From positions 1,364,001 to 1,428,000 of the forward strand of contig NZ_JAGJBZ010000002.1 of the NCBI RefSeq assembly GCF_020010925.1: 64,000 nt of DNA. The letters are read 5' to 3'. The notes beneath the pieces were generated by a model. The model ran no database searches. It had not been told where the DNA came from and saw only the letters and a list, made by a program, of their open reading frames with translations. This document shows, in pieces, positions 53,168 to 61,763 of the stretch (the first letter of the stretch is position 1; each line of letters opens with the position of its first letter). A program made the position numbers and the translations under genes. This DNA is from Streptomyces griseiscabiei (lineage in GTDB: Bacteria; Actinomycetota; Actinomycetes; Streptomycetales; Streptomycetaceae).

Positions 53168-54277
53168 TTAGACGAGCCGTCCGGCGTCGCGCGCGAGAGC
53201 CGTGAGGCGGGAGATGGCGCGGAAGTACTTCTTGCGGTAGCCGCCGTTCAGCATCTCCTCGCTGAACAGGCTGTCGAAGGGCAGCCCCGAGGCGAGCACG
53301 GGCACCTCCCGGTCGTACAGCCGGTCGGCGAGCACCACGAGCCGCAGCGCCGTCGACTGGTCCGGGACCGGTTGCACATCGGTCAGACAGACCGCCTTCA
53401 GGCCGTCCGTGAGCGCGCCGTACCGGCTGGGGTGCACGCGCGCGAGGTGGTCCAGCAGATGCGGGAAGTCGTCGAGCGAGGCGCCCTCCGTGGCGTACGC
53501 CGCCTTGGTGACCACCTCGTCGGAGTACGGCGCCGGGGCCTCGGGCAGACCGCGGTGGCGGTAGTCCTCGCCGTCGATGCGCAGGGAGCGGAAGCGCGCC
53601 GACAGGCCCTGGATCTCCCGCAGGAAGTCGGCCGACGCGAACCGGCCCTCACCGAGCTTGCCCGGCAGCGTGTTCGACGTGGCGGCCAGGGCCACGCCCG
53701 CGTCGACGAGCTTGCCCAGGAGGGTGGAGACCAGGACGGTGTCGCCCGGGTCGTCCAGCTCGAACTCGTCGATGCAGAGCAGACGGTGACCGGAGAGCGT
53801 CTGGACCGTCTTCTGGAAGCCGAGGGCGCCGACCAGGTTCGTCAGCTCCACGAAGGTGCCGAACGCCTTGAGGGAGGGCTCGGCCGGGGTGGCGTGCCAG
53901 AGGGAGGCGAGGAGGTGGGTCTTGCCGACGCCGTAACCGCCGTCCAGATAGACGCCGCGCGGGCCGGCCGGGGCCTTGCTCGCCTTCGCCCTCCCGAAGC
54001 CGAGGGCGCCGAGGAGGCCGCGCTTGCCGGCGCCGGTCGCGTGCGCCCCGCCGAGGCCCGCCGCGAAGCCGCTCAGGACGCGGACGGCCTCGGTCTGGCT
54101 GGGCTGGTTCGGGTCCGGGACGTACGTGGTGAAACGGACCGAGTCGAAGCGGGGCGGTGGCACCATCTCGGCGACGAGCCGGTCCGCGGGGACATGGGGC
54201 TCGCGGGCGCACAGGGACGAGGGGGCCGCTTCGGGTATCGGACCGATTCCGGACACGGTGGCTGAGGACGACGACAC
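53168..54277 (-). CDS. ZapE/AFG1-family ATPase
   Basis: A 369-residue AAA-like ATPase related to ZapE (division) and AFG1/LACE1 (mitochondrial protein turnover). Walker A is LDGGYGVGKTHLLASLWH and Walker B LLCIDEFELDD; FDSVRFTTYVPDPNQPSQTEAV at the start and GEGRFASADFLREIQGLSARF in the C-terminal half are family features. The GTG at 54277 gives the usual N terminus (SSSSATVSGIGPIPEA); the frame continues to 54316 but would overlap the divergent gene. It starts 37 bases from the divergent reductase gene, so they share a promoter region. Confidence 0.85.
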   Translation of the reverse strand: MSSSSATVSGIGPIPEAAPSSLCAREPHVPADRLVAEMVPPPRFDSVRFTTYVPDPNQPSQTEAVRVLSGFAAGLGGAHATGAGKRGLLGALGFGRAKASKAPAGPRGVYLDGGYGVGKTHLLASLWHATPAEPSLKAFGTFVELTNLVGALGFQKTVQTLSGHRLLCIDEFELDDPGDTVLVSTLLGKLVDAGVALAATSNTLPGKLGEGRFASADFLREIQGLSARFRSLRIDGEDYRHRGLPEAPAPYSDEVVTKAAYATEGASLDDFPHLLDHLARVHPSRYGALTDGLKAVCLTDVQPVPDQSTALRLVVLADRLYDREVPVLASGLPFDSLFSEEMLNGGYRKKYFRAISRLTALARDAGRLV

Positions 54278-54314
54278 GGTTACCGAGTCTAAGGGCCGTG
54301 CCACACTGCACGAC

Positions 54315-55139
54315 ATGCGACGCCTGTTCCCTGTGACCGAAGAGACAGCGGCCCGGACACCGGAAGCGACCGGTGGTGCGGATGCGGCCGGCGGGCCGGA
54401 TCTCGTCGACCGGGAGTGGGGGCTCGACGAGCTGGCGGCGGCGTACGCCTATCCCGAGCCGGGGCCCGGCGGGCGGGAGCCGTGGCTGCGGGCCAACATG
54501 GTGTCCACGCTCGACGGCGCCGCCCAGCACGACGGGCGTTCGCAGCCGATCTCCAGCGAGGCCGACATGCGGATCTTCGGCACGCTCCGGGGGCTCGCGG
54601 ATGTGGTGATCGTCGGCGCGGAAACGGTACGCCAGGAGGGATACCGCCCGGCACGCGCGCGTGAGGCGTTCGCCGAGGCGCGCCGGGCGGCCGGACAGAC
54701 GCCCGCGCCCGCCGTCGCCGTGGTCAGCGCGAGCCTCGACCTCGACTTCTCGCTGCCGCTGTTCACCTCGCCCCTGACCCCGACGATCCTGCTCACCGGG
54801 GCCGCCGCCGCCCCCGACCGGGTCGCCACCGCCGAGAAGGCGGGCGTCCGGGTGGTGGTCGCCGGGGACGGCATGGGCGTCGACCCCGCGCGGGCCGTAC
54901 GGGGCCTCGCCGACCTGGGGCTGACCCGGCTGCTCAGCGAGGGCGGGCCCCGGCTGCTGGGCCAGCTGATCGCCGCCGACGTCCTCGACGAGCTGTGTCT
55001 GACCCTGTCGCCGATGCTCACGGCGGGGGACGCCCAGCGGATCGCCGGGGGCCCCTCCGTGCCGGTGCCCAAACGCTTCGCGCTGGCCTCGCTGCTGGCG
55101 GAGGCCGGGTACCTGTTCGGTCGTTACCGTCGTACGTGA
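54315..55139 (+). CDS. RibD C-terminal-type pyrimidine reductase
   Basis: A 274-residue stand-alone reductase of the dihydrofolate-reductase-like fold found at the C terminus of RibD. RANMVSTLDGAAQHDGRSQPISS, DVVIVGAETVRQEGYRP, LSEGGPRLLGQLIAADVLDELCLTLSP and the terminal LASLLAEAGYLFGRYRR are the conserved segments. In flavin synthesis such domains reduce the ribosyl side chain using NADPH. It is divergent from the ATPase gene and not near other rib genes, so a role in flavin or another pteridine-like pathway is uncertain. Confidence 0.85.
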   Translation: MRRLFPVTEETAARTPEATGGADAAGGPDLVDREWGLDELAAAYAYPEPGPGGREPWLRANMVSTLDGAAQHDGRSQPISSEADMRIFGTLRGLADVVIVGAETVRQEGYRPARAREAFAEARRAAGQTPAPAVAVVSASLDLDFSLPLFTSPLTPTILLTGAAAAPDRVATAEKAGVRVVVAGDGMGVDPARAVRGLADLGLTRLLSEGGPRLLGQLIAADVLDELCLTLSPMLTAGDAQRIAGGPSVPVPKRFALASLLAEAGYLFGRYRRT

Positions 55140-55200
55140 AAGCGGGCGGAATCTACCGTTCCGTTTAGCTTTCGCTGGGCACACTAGAACCCTGAGGAGT

Positions 55201-55219
55201 GAGGGCCCGCGGGGCCCTC
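55201..55219 (+). other. Leader hairpin before the stress-protein-like gene
   Basis: GAGGGCCC and GGGCCCTC pair perfectly with a three-base loop, ending just before the ribosome site GAGGAGAAGG of the gene at 55237. It could influence translation or be a processing site. Confidence 0.4.
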
Positions 55220-55236
55220 CGAGGAGAAGGGCGCCT

Positions 55237-55716
55237 GTGGTGTCGTTCACGAGCGTATTGATGATCGAGAAGGCTCTGACGTCCGCGGACGTGGAGTTCG
55301 TCACGACCCTGCACGGCGACGAACGGGCCTCCTTCCATGTGCTGCTCCAGCCGCGCGGGAATCAGGCCGACCGGCTGCTGCGGGCCATCGACGACCTCGC
55401 CCTCGGGGAGCTGGACGAGGCGGCGCGGGAGAGGGAGACGCCGGAGGGGGAGCAGGCGCTCGACGCGGGGGAGCGGGCGCTGGAGGTGTCGTTGCAGGCG
55501 CTGCGGGCGGCGGGGAGTCCGGCGGAGGGGCGGTTGATCGAGGATCACCCGCTGGACGCGCTGAAGTCGCTGGTGGAGGAGGTCTCGGCCGATGAGGTGC
55601 TGGTGCTGACCGATCCGCACTACGTGGAGGAGTTCTTCCACCGGGACTGGGCGTCGCGGGCCCGGCACAAGGTCGGGGTGCCGGTGTTGAAGCTGTTCTC
55701 GCACAGTCGGGCTTGA
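55237..55716 (+). CDS. Conserved Streptomyces protein, UspA-like layout
   Basis: A 159-residue protein often labelled indole-3-glycerol phosphate synthase, but without that enzyme's barrel or catalytic residues. The sequence begins SFTSVLMIEKALTSADVEFVTTLHGDERASFHVLLQPRG and ends LVEEVSADEVLVLTDPHYVEEFFHRDWASRARHKVGVPVLKLFSHSRA, which suggests a small alpha/beta Rossmann-like fold with a closing strand as in universal stress proteins. The middle is Glu-rich. The GTG at 55237 (or at 55240) has a strong ribosome site. Function unknown. Confidence 0.6.
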   Translation: MVSFTSVLMIEKALTSADVEFVTTLHGDERASFHVLLQPRGNQADRLLRAIDDLALGELDEAARERETPEGEQALDAGERALEVSLQALRAAGSPAEGRLIEDHPLDALKSLVEEVSADEVLVLTDPHYVEEFFHRDWASRARHKVGVPVLKLFSHSRA

Positions 55717-55723
55717 GGGACTG

Positions 55724-55796
55724 GGCGCCGTAGGGGGTGCTGTGCTTCGTCGGGTGCGGGTGCGTCGTGGCTTGTCGCGCAGTTCCCCGCGCCCCT
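55724..55796. repeat. Dispersed 3'-end element, copy C
   Basis: The core GCGCAGTTCCCCGCGCCCCT is at 55777-55796 and the preceding 50 bases match copy B nearly base for base. It begins eight bases after the stop at 55716; a GGAGGGGCGCGG follows and can pair with the core. Confidence 0.8.
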
Positions 55797-55914
55797 GGAG
55801 GGGCGCGGCCCCTGGCCCATGGCCGCAAAGGGCCCGGAGTCCGTAGCTACTAGGCTGGGGGCGCGCCTGCTGTGGGGCGTGGATCGTCTTCGTACCGTCG
55901 CTTGGAGAACACGC

Positions 55915-57300
55915 ATGGCTCCCGGACTGCCTTCCGCCATGGACCGGCCGCATTTCATCGGGATCGGTGGGGCCGGGATGTCCGGGATCGCCAAGATCCT
56001 GGCGCAGCGCGGGGCGAAGGTCGCCGGGAGCGACGCCAAGGAGTCGGAGACGGCCGAGGCCCTGCGGGCGCTGGGGGCCACGGTGCACATCGGGCACGCG
56101 GCGGAGCATCTCGCGGACGACGCGAGCTGTGTGGTCGTGTCCTCGGCGATCCGGGCCGACAACCCCGAGCTGGCCCGCGCCGCCGAACTGGGGATTCCGG
56201 TCGTCCACCGGTCGGACGCGCTCGCCCGGCTGATGGACGGACTGCGGCCGATCGCCGTCGCCGGCACCCACGGCAAGACCACGACGACGTCCATGCTGGC
56301 GGTCTCGCTCGGTGAGCTGGGGCTGACGCCCTCGTACGCCATCGGCGGCGACCTCGACGTACCCGGCTCGAACGCCTTGCACGGGGACGGGGAGATCTTC
56401 GTCGCCGAGGCGGACGAGAGCGACCGCAGCTTCCACAAGTACGCGCCCGAGGTCGCGATCGTCCTCAACGTGGAGCTGGACCACCACGCCAACTACGCCT
56501 CCATGGACGAGATCTACGAGTCCTTCGAGACGTTCGCGGGGAAGATCGTGCCCGGCGGCACACTGGTGATCTCCGCCGACCACGAGGGCGCGCGGGAGCT
56601 GACCTCGCGGCTGTCCGGGGTGCGCGTGGTGACGTACGGCGAGCGCGAGGACGCCGACGTACGGGTGCTGTCGGTCGTGCCGCAGGGGCTGAAGAGCGAG
56701 GTCACCGTCCTGCTCGACGGGCAGGAGATCGTCTTCACGGTGTCCGTGCCCGGGCGGCACTACGCCCACAACGCCGTCGCCGCGCTCGCGGCCGGGGTCG
56801 CGCTCGGGGTGCCGGCGGCGGAGCTGGCGCCCGCGCTGGCGGCGTACACCGGTGTGAAGCGGCGCCTCCAGCTCAAGGGCGAGGCGCGGGGCGTCCAGGT
56901 GATCGACTCCTACGCGCACCACCCCACCGAGATGACCGCCGACCTGGAGGCCATGCGGGCCGCCGCCGGGGACGCGCGCATCCTGGTGGTCTTCCAGCCG
57001 CACCTGTTCTCCCGCACCCAGGAGCTGGGCACCGAGATGGGGCAGTCCCTGGCCCTCGCGGACGCCTCGGTCGTCCTCGACATCTACCCGGCCCGTGAAG
57101 ACCCGATCCCGGGGGTGACGAGCGAGCTGATCATCGACGCGGCGCGCACCGCGGGCGCCGACGTCACCGCCCTGCACGACAAGGCCGAGGTGCCGGACGC
57201 GGTCGCGGGAATGGCGAAGCCCGGTGATCTCGTTCTCACCATGGGCGCGGGTGATGTGACGGACCTGGGCCCGCTGATCCTGGACCGTCTGTCCAGCTGA
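55915..57300 (+). CDS. murC: UDP-N-acetylmuramate--L-alanine ligase
   Basis: A 461-residue cytosolic ligase that adds the first amino acid of the peptidoglycan stem peptide using ATP. The UDP-binding domain starts FIGIGGAGMSGIAKIL; the ATP loop GTHGKTTTTSML lies at about 117; EADESDRSF, NVELDHHANY, GRHYAHNAVAALAAG, KRRLQLKG and DSYAHHPTEM are family landmarks. The ATG at 55915 is preferred, although an ATG at 55939 would also fit. It stands apart from the usual dcw cluster, as is common for a murC-msrB pair in Streptomyces. Confidence 0.95.
   Translation: MAPGLPSAMDRPHFIGIGGAGMSGIAKILAQRGAKVAGSDAKESETAEALRALGATVHIGHAAEHLADDASCVVVSSAIRADNPELARAAELGIPVVHRSDALARLMDGLRPIAVAGTHGKTTTTSMLAVSLGELGLTPSYAIGGDLDVPGSNALHGDGEIFVAEADESDRSFHKYAPEVAIVLNVELDHHANYASMDEIYESFETFAGKIVPGGTLVISADHEGARELTSRLSGVRVVTYGEREDADVRVLSVVPQGLKSEVTVLLDGQEIVFTVSVPGRHYAHNAVAALAAGVALGVPAAELAPALAAYTGVKRRLQLKGEARGVQVIDSYAHHPTEMTADLEAMRAAAGDARILVVFQPHLFSRTQELGTEMGQSLALADASVVLDIYPAREDPIPGVTSELIIDAARTAGADVTALHDKAEVPDAVAGMAKPGDLVLTMGAGDVTDLGPLILDRLSS
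57208..57234 (+). promoter_or_regulatory. Candidate SigR-type promoter for msrB
   Basis: GGAAT at 57208-57212 and GTT at 57232-57234 are separated by 19 bases, close to the SigR consensus GGAAT-n18-GTT. It lies inside the 3' end of murC, about 115 bases upstream of msrB. Methionine sulfoxide reductase genes are expected members of the disulfide-stress regulon. Confidence 0.4.
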
Positions 57301-57347
57301 GTTCAGGTGACTTCGGCTGGGTCGAGTGGAGTGAGGGGCTGAGGCTC

Positions 57348-57755
57348 ATGTCGTACGACGTCGAGAAGCCGGACGAGCAGTGGCGCGCGGAGCTGACACC
57401 GGCCGAGTACGCCGTGCTGCGGCAGGCGGGCACGGAGCCCGCGTTCGTCGGTGAGTACACCGACACCAAGACCAAGGGCGTCTACTCGTGTCGCGCCTGC
57501 GGCGCCGAACTCTTCACCTCCGACACGAAGTTCGAGTCGCACTGCGGCTGGCCGTCCTTCTACGACCCGAAGGACAGCGACGCCGTGGAGCTGCTCTCCG
57601 ACCGGTCGCACGGCATGGTCCGCACCGAGGTGCGGTGCGCCCGCTGCGGCTCGCACCTCGGGCACGTCTTCGAGGGCGAGGGGTACGCCACCCCGACCGA
57701 CCAGCGGTACTGCATCAACAGCATCTCGCTGACGCTGGCCGCCGACGAGAGCTGA
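57348..57755 (+). CDS. msrB: Peptide-methionine (R)-S-oxide reductase
   Basis: A 135-residue MsrB that reduces the R-epimer of methionine sulfoxide in proteins. The catalytic Cys122 is in RYCINSISLTL; structural zinc is bound by Cys48, Cys51, Cys97 and Cys100; Cys66 in SHCGWPSF is a likely resolving residue; GMVRTEVRCARCGSHLGHVFEG is the family signature. It starts 47 bases after murC and may be read from it and from an internal oxidative-stress promoter. Confidence 0.95.
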   Translation: MSYDVEKPDEQWRAELTPAEYAVLRQAGTEPAFVGEYTDTKTKGVYSCRACGAELFTSDTKFESHCGWPSFYDPKDSDAVELLSDRSHGMVRTEVRCARCGSHLGHVFEGEGYATPTDQRYCINSISLTLAADES

Positions 57756-57888
57756 GTGCCGTCGGGAGCAGGCCGGTTGTGAGGTGACTCCCTTCACCAG
57801 TGGTCGTCCGTCGCCGGGTTGACTGTGTGACTACTGTGTGAAGGGTGTTGACGCGAGAGGTTTCTCGGACAGAGCCCGGGGGCCTGAC

Positions 57889-59133
57889 GTGAACGGACTG
57901 GTCTACTTTCTGGCGGCCGCCGTCCTGTGGACCGGCACCGCCGTGCAGCTGCCCGGCCTGTGGCGCGACCGGCACGACCCGCTGAAACGCGCGCTCTGCA
58001 CGGTGGTCTTCCTCGCCGGGCTCTGCTTCGCCCTCGGTGCCCCGCCCTCCGTCGGTCTGATCAACCGGACCGTCGGCGTGCCCAACGCCGCAGCGTGCGT
58101 CATCTACGGGGCCGTGAACGCGTTCTCCGCCGCCTCCCTCGTGCTGATCGTGCACTGGCGCGGAGCGGGCGACCCCGCCCGGCTGCGGCGGGTCTCCCGC
58201 CGCTGGCTGCTCGCCTACGCCGTGATCATCGTGGCGCAGACCGTGCTCTTCGTCCTCGGGGACGCCCCCGTCGAGCGCGTGGCCGATTTCGACACCTACT
58301 ACGCGGGCACCCCGTACATCCGCGAGATGATCGTCCTCTATCTGGCGGCCCACATGGTGGCGGCCTTCACCACCACGGTCCTGTGCTGCCGCTGGACCTT
58401 CCAGATCAGCGGCTGGACGCGGCGGGCGCTGGCCGTGCTCGCCCTCGGATGGCTGTGCACCAGCGCGTACGGCGTGCTGAAGACGGCCGCCCTCGTCGGC
58501 CGCTGGAGCGGGCACCACTGGGATCCGCTGAGCACCCGGCTGGCCCCGATGCTGGTCACCGCGGGCGCGGCCCTGACCTCGGCCGGTTATGTGCTGCCGC
58601 TGTTCGGGCCGCGTATCGACAGTCTTCTCGCCTTCCTGCGGCTCGGGCCGCTCTTCCGGCTTGTCGGCTCCGGGAACGACGGCCGGAACCGGCACCACGT
58701 CCTGCTGTCCTGGCGGTCCCTCGGTGACGTCGAGCTCCGGCTGACCCACCGGACGACGGCCATCCGGGACGGCCTGCGGGACGTCTCCGTGCACTTCGAC
58801 GAGTCTGTGCGCGAGCGGGCCTACCGGCAGGCGCTCGCCCTCGGCTCCAGCGTCGGCGAGGCCGAGGCGATCGGGGACGCGGCGATGGTGGCCGTCGCCG
58901 CGCTCGCCGGCCCGCGGGGGCGTGCCGGGGGGCTCGATCAGGGGGTGCTTGATCAGGGGGTGCTCGACCGTGCCGCGCTGGACGCGATCGTGGGGCTCGG
59001 AGGAGGTGGGGACGCCTTGGTCCCCGCGGATCAAGGGCAGCGTCTGGACATCGGGCAGCCGTCGTTGATCCGGATGTCGCGGGCGGTGCGGGCGGGGGTG
59101 GTGGAGCGGGCGGTGAAGGCGGCGAGTCGGTAG
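57889..59133 (+). CDS. MAB_1171c-family membrane protein
   Basis: A 414-residue protein. Seven predicted helices fill residues 1-250 (first VYFLAAAVLWTGTAVQLPGLW), followed by a cytoplasmic domain (LSWRSLGDVELRLTHRTTAIRDGLRDVSVHFDESVRERAYRQALALGSSVGEAEAIGDAAMVAVAALAG). This is the MAB_1171c family, labelled a putative transporter but of unknown function. A short tandem repeat (LDQGVLDQGVLDR) lies at about 350. The GTG at 57889 places the first helix correctly; an upstream GTG at 57838 adds 17 polar residues. Confidence 0.75.
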   Translation: MNGLVYFLAAAVLWTGTAVQLPGLWRDRHDPLKRALCTVVFLAGLCFALGAPPSVGLINRTVGVPNAAACVIYGAVNAFSAASLVLIVHWRGAGDPARLRRVSRRWLLAYAVIIVAQTVLFVLGDAPVERVADFDTYYAGTPYIREMIVLYLAAHMVAAFTTTVLCCRWTFQISGWTRRALAVLALGWLCTSAYGVLKTAALVGRWSGHHWDPLSTRLAPMLVTAGAALTSAGYVLPLFGPRIDSLLAFLRLGPLFRLVGSGNDGRNRHHVLLSWRSLGDVELRLTHRTTAIRDGLRDVSVHFDESVRERAYRQALALGSSVGEAEAIGDAAMVAVAALAGPRGRAGGLDQGVLDQGVLDRAALDAIVGLGGGGDALVPADQGQRLDIGQPSLIRMSRAVRAGVVERAVKAASR

Positions 59134-59177
59134 GTGATGGTGAGTTCGTCGTCGGGCGCGGGCCGGTGGGGGTTCTC

Positions 59178-59197
59178 GCGCAGTTCCCCGCGCCCCT
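59178..59197. repeat. Dispersed 3'-end element, copy D (core)
   Basis: The exact core GCGCAGTTCCCCGCGCCCCT preceded by GGTTCTC, as in copy A. It lies 44 bases after the stop at 59133 and directly next to the stop of the convergent gene at 59199. Confidence 0.75.
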
Positions 59198-59198
59198 T

Positions 59199-60629
59199 TC
59201 AGGGCCTGAGGCTGCTCAGGACGGTCCGTTCCTCAGGGGTGAGGGGCGGGCCCGACAGGGGTGGGAGGACCGGGCCCAGGGCCGTGGGGAGGAGCAGGGC
59301 GGGGTGGAGGAGGCGCAGGGCGTCCTTCTGGAGGGTGGTCACCTCGCACATGGCGGCCGAGACGCGGTACGAGCCGGTCGCCACGCGGGACATCCGGCCG
59401 ACGTAGGCGGAGAACAGCCGGTCGGCGAGCGTGGGGGACTTGCCGCGGACGCCGGGGAACCACTGGTCCTGGCCGACGGACAGACTCCACGCCGCGTTCA
59501 CGACCTGCGCGGCGGCCCGCTGGGCCCGACGCGCCAGGCCGGGCGCGCCGACGCCGGTCCGCTCCAGCTCTTGGCCCAGCTCACGCGCGCCGAGCGCCGC
59601 CACCGACATGCCCTGGCCGTAGACCGGGTTGTATGTGGCGACGGCGTCCCCGAGCACCACCAGACCCTCGGGCCAGCGCTCGGACTTCTCGAACCAGCGG
59701 CGTTCGTTGCGGGTGCTGCGGCTGAGCGTGACGTCCGTCAGCGGCTCGGCGCCGGCGATCAGCCGGCCGACGAGGGGGTGGCGCAGACCTCGGGCGAAGG
59801 GGACGAAGTCGTCGGGGGCGGCGGTGGGTTCGCCGCCCCGGGTGCCGCTGAGGCTGACCAGCCAGCGACCGCCCTCGATCGGGAGGACGAGACCGGCCCG
59901 GCCGGGCCGCCCGCCCGCCGGGTCCGCCGTGACGTTCGTCGGCGGGAAGTCCGCGGCGCCCTCCGGGACGCGGTAGACGCGGGTCGCGTAGACCACGCCG
60001 GCGTCGACCACGTCCTTGCGGACGCCGGTGATGCCGAGGTCCGCGAGCCAGTGCTCGACACGGGTGCCGCGACCGCTCGCGTCGACGATCAGGTCCGCGG
60101 GGAGGATCTCGACGGGGCCGGTCGCTGTTGCGGCTGCGGTGCCGGTTGCGGTTCCGGTCTGTGTGATGCGGACGCCGGTGACGCGTTCGGCGGTGCCGTG
60201 GAGGCCGGTGGCCGAGGCATGGCGGATCCTGACGCGCGGGGTGGCGGTGAGGACGGCGTCGCGGACGGTCCAGTCCATCAGGTCGCGGCTGGCGATCAGC
60301 AGCGGATGGGTGTCGTGGTGGCGTGAGCGCCGGTACCAGCCCTGCGGGCCCAGTGTCACCAGGCCGGAGGTGAGGCCGCGCTCCCGGGCGCCCGCCGCCA
60401 GCAGCCGTTCGCGCACCCCGCCGCCGGGCACCAGCTCCTCGATGGCGGCACGGCCGCTGGGCAGCAGGATGTGGGCGTGGCGGCCCTGCGGGAGGCCCTT
60501 GCGGGGGCCGGGTGCGTCCGGGAGCGCGTCGCGTTCCAGGACGATCACCTCGTCGACGGACCGGGCCAGGGCCGCGGCGGCGAGCATGCCGGCCATGCTC
60601 GCGCCGATGACGACCGCGGTACGCGGCAT
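59199..60629 (-). CDS. FAD-dependent monooxygenase-like protein
   Basis: A 476-residue flavoprotein of the group that includes aromatic hydroxylases and halogenase relatives. The FAD site is VVIGASMAGMLAAAALA with ERDALPD, GLPQGRHAHILLPSGRAAIEEL is the NADPH or substrate motif of this subgroup, LIVDASGRGTR is the DG-type motif and VVLGDAVATYNPVYGQGMSVAALGA the second flavin motif. Substrate unknown. The extra threonine/alanine run at about 155-170 is a low-complexity insertion. It lies between a MAB_1171c gene and an alpha/beta hydrolase and may act in a catabolic or tailoring step. Confidence 0.8.
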   Translation of the reverse strand: MPRTAVVIGASMAGMLAAAALARSVDEVIVLERDALPDAPGPRKGLPQGRHAHILLPSGRAAIEELVPGGGVRERLLAAGARERGLTSGLVTLGPQGWYRRSRHHDTHPLLIASRDLMDWTVRDAVLTATPRVRIRHASATGLHGTAERVTGVRITQTGTATGTAAATATGPVEILPADLIVDASGRGTRVEHWLADLGITGVRKDVVDAGVVYATRVYRVPEGAADFPPTNVTADPAGGRPGRAGLVLPIEGGRWLVSLSGTRGGEPTAAPDDFVPFARGLRHPLVGRLIAGAEPLTDVTLSRSTRNERRWFEKSERWPEGLVVLGDAVATYNPVYGQGMSVAALGARELGQELERTGVGAPGLARRAQRAAAQVVNAAWSLSVGQDQWFPGVRGKSPTLADRLFSAYVGRMSRVATGSYRVSAAMCEVTTLQKDALRLLHPALLLPTALGPVLPPLSGPPLTPEERTVLSSLRP

Positions 60630-60786
60630 GGGTCCCCCTGCGGTCGATGGAATCCTCCACCGGACCTCCGTCGGTCCGGTCGCCCTAGAAGATCAGGGCA
60701 ACCGGGTTCCGCACAAGGACAGTTGACGGAGTGTGAGGCGATCGCGGAGAGACAGGCCACGCCGGCGGGTGCGGGTCGTCGGATCG

Positions 60787-61509
60787 TCAGCCCGTCGCGC
60801 GGACCGCGTCGCGGATCACCGCCGCGACCTCCTTAGGACGGGAGACCGCCACCGCGTGGGAGGCGCCCTCGATCTCGGTGACGGTGGCGCCGGCGCGCTT
60901 GGCGCCGAAGCGCTGGACGTCGGGGTTGATGGCCTCGTCGGCGTCGGCGACGACGGCCCAGGACGGCTTGCTCCGCCAGGCGGCGGTCGCGGCCGGCTCG
61001 GTGAACACGGAGGCGGACAGCGGGCGTTGCGAGAGGGCGAGGATCCGGGTGACCTCGGCCGGGACGTCGGCGGCGAAGATGCCGGGGAAGGCGTCCTGCC
61101 GGATCGTGACCTCTGTGCCGGGGGCGGCGCCCTCGACGGGGTACGTCCACTCGTCGAGGTTGGCGACGAGCGGGGCGAGCGGGAAGCGGCCCTGCAACTC
61201 GCCCAGGTTCTCGCCCTGTTCGGGGACGTACGCGGCCACGTAGACCAGGCCGACGACGTTCTCGGCGGCGCCGGCCACCGTGATGACCGCGCCGCCGTAG
61301 GAGTGGCCGACGAGGACGACCGGGCCCTCGGTCTGGGCCGCCGCCGAGGCGATGTACGCGGCGTCGGAGGCAAGGCCGCGCAGCGGGTTCGGCAGGGCGC
61401 GGACGGGGATGTCCTGGCCGCGCAGTTCCTCGATGACGCCGGTCCAGCTGGACGAGTCCGCGAAGGCGCCGTGCACGAGCAGGACGGTGGGGGTCGGGGT
61501 GGGGGACAA
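60787..61509 (-). CDS. Alpha/beta hydrolase
   Basis: A 240-residue hydrolase: TVLLVHGAFADSSSW (oxyanion region), VVLVGHSYGGAVITVAG (nucleophile Ser), VADADEAINPD (Asp) and EGASHAVAVSRP (His). It belongs to the small esterase/haloperoxidase-like group with no signal peptide. A TTG start at 61509 is preferred because AAGGAG lies eight bases upstream; the longer frame to 61686 runs through a Pro-Gly-Ala tandem repeat and has no ribosome site. Substrate unknown. Confidence 0.8.
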   Translation of the reverse strand: MSPTPTPTVLLVHGAFADSSSWTGVIEELRGQDIPVRALPNPLRGLASDAAYIASAAAQTEGPVVLVGHSYGGAVITVAGAAENVVGLVYVAAYVPEQGENLGELQGRFPLAPLVANLDEWTYPVEGAAPGTEVTIRQDAFPGIFAADVPAEVTRILALSQRPLSASVFTEPAATAAWRSKPSWAVVADADEAINPDVQRFGAKRAGATVTEIEGASHAVAVSRPKEVAAVIRDAVRATG

Positions 61510-61534
61510 GGTGGGTTCTCCTTCTGGGGCGCTT

Positions 61535-61579
61535 GGTGCGCCTGGTGCGCCTGGTGCGCCTGGTGCGCCGGGTGTGCCG
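61535..61579. repeat. Nine-base tandem repeat (five units)
   Basis: Three perfect copies of GGTGCGCCT at 61535, 61544 and 61553 are followed by two variants (GGTGCGCCG, GGTGTGCCG). The array lies 25 bases upstream of the TTG start of the alpha/beta hydrolase and could vary in copy number. Confidence 0.75.
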
Positions 61580-61736
61580 GGTGGGTCGTTGTCGGGGCGT
61601 GCGGGCGTGCGGGCGTGGCCGGGTGGGGCGTGGTGGGGATTCATCGGATTCATCGCCCCCGCCGCCCCTACCCGTCCCATCCTCAAGGGGCTGCGCCCCT
61701 ATGACCCCCAGGCGTCCGTTCGGTGGGGGCTGGGCG

Positions 61737-61756
61737 CGCAGTTCCCCGCGCCCCTG
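61737..61756. repeat. Dispersed 3'-end element, copy E (core)
   Basis: The exact core GCGCAGTTCCCCGCGCCCCT, eight bases beyond the 3' end of the convergent lipase gene. AGGGGCTGCGCCCC, the partner arm seen in copy A, lies upstream at about 61687. Confidence 0.75.
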
Positions 61757-61763
61757 ACGGGGC

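Noticed and set aside
55237..55716. Indole-3-glycerol phosphate synthase label
   Set aside because: The 159-residue protein has none of the TrpC barrel motifs or catalytic Lys/Glu residues.
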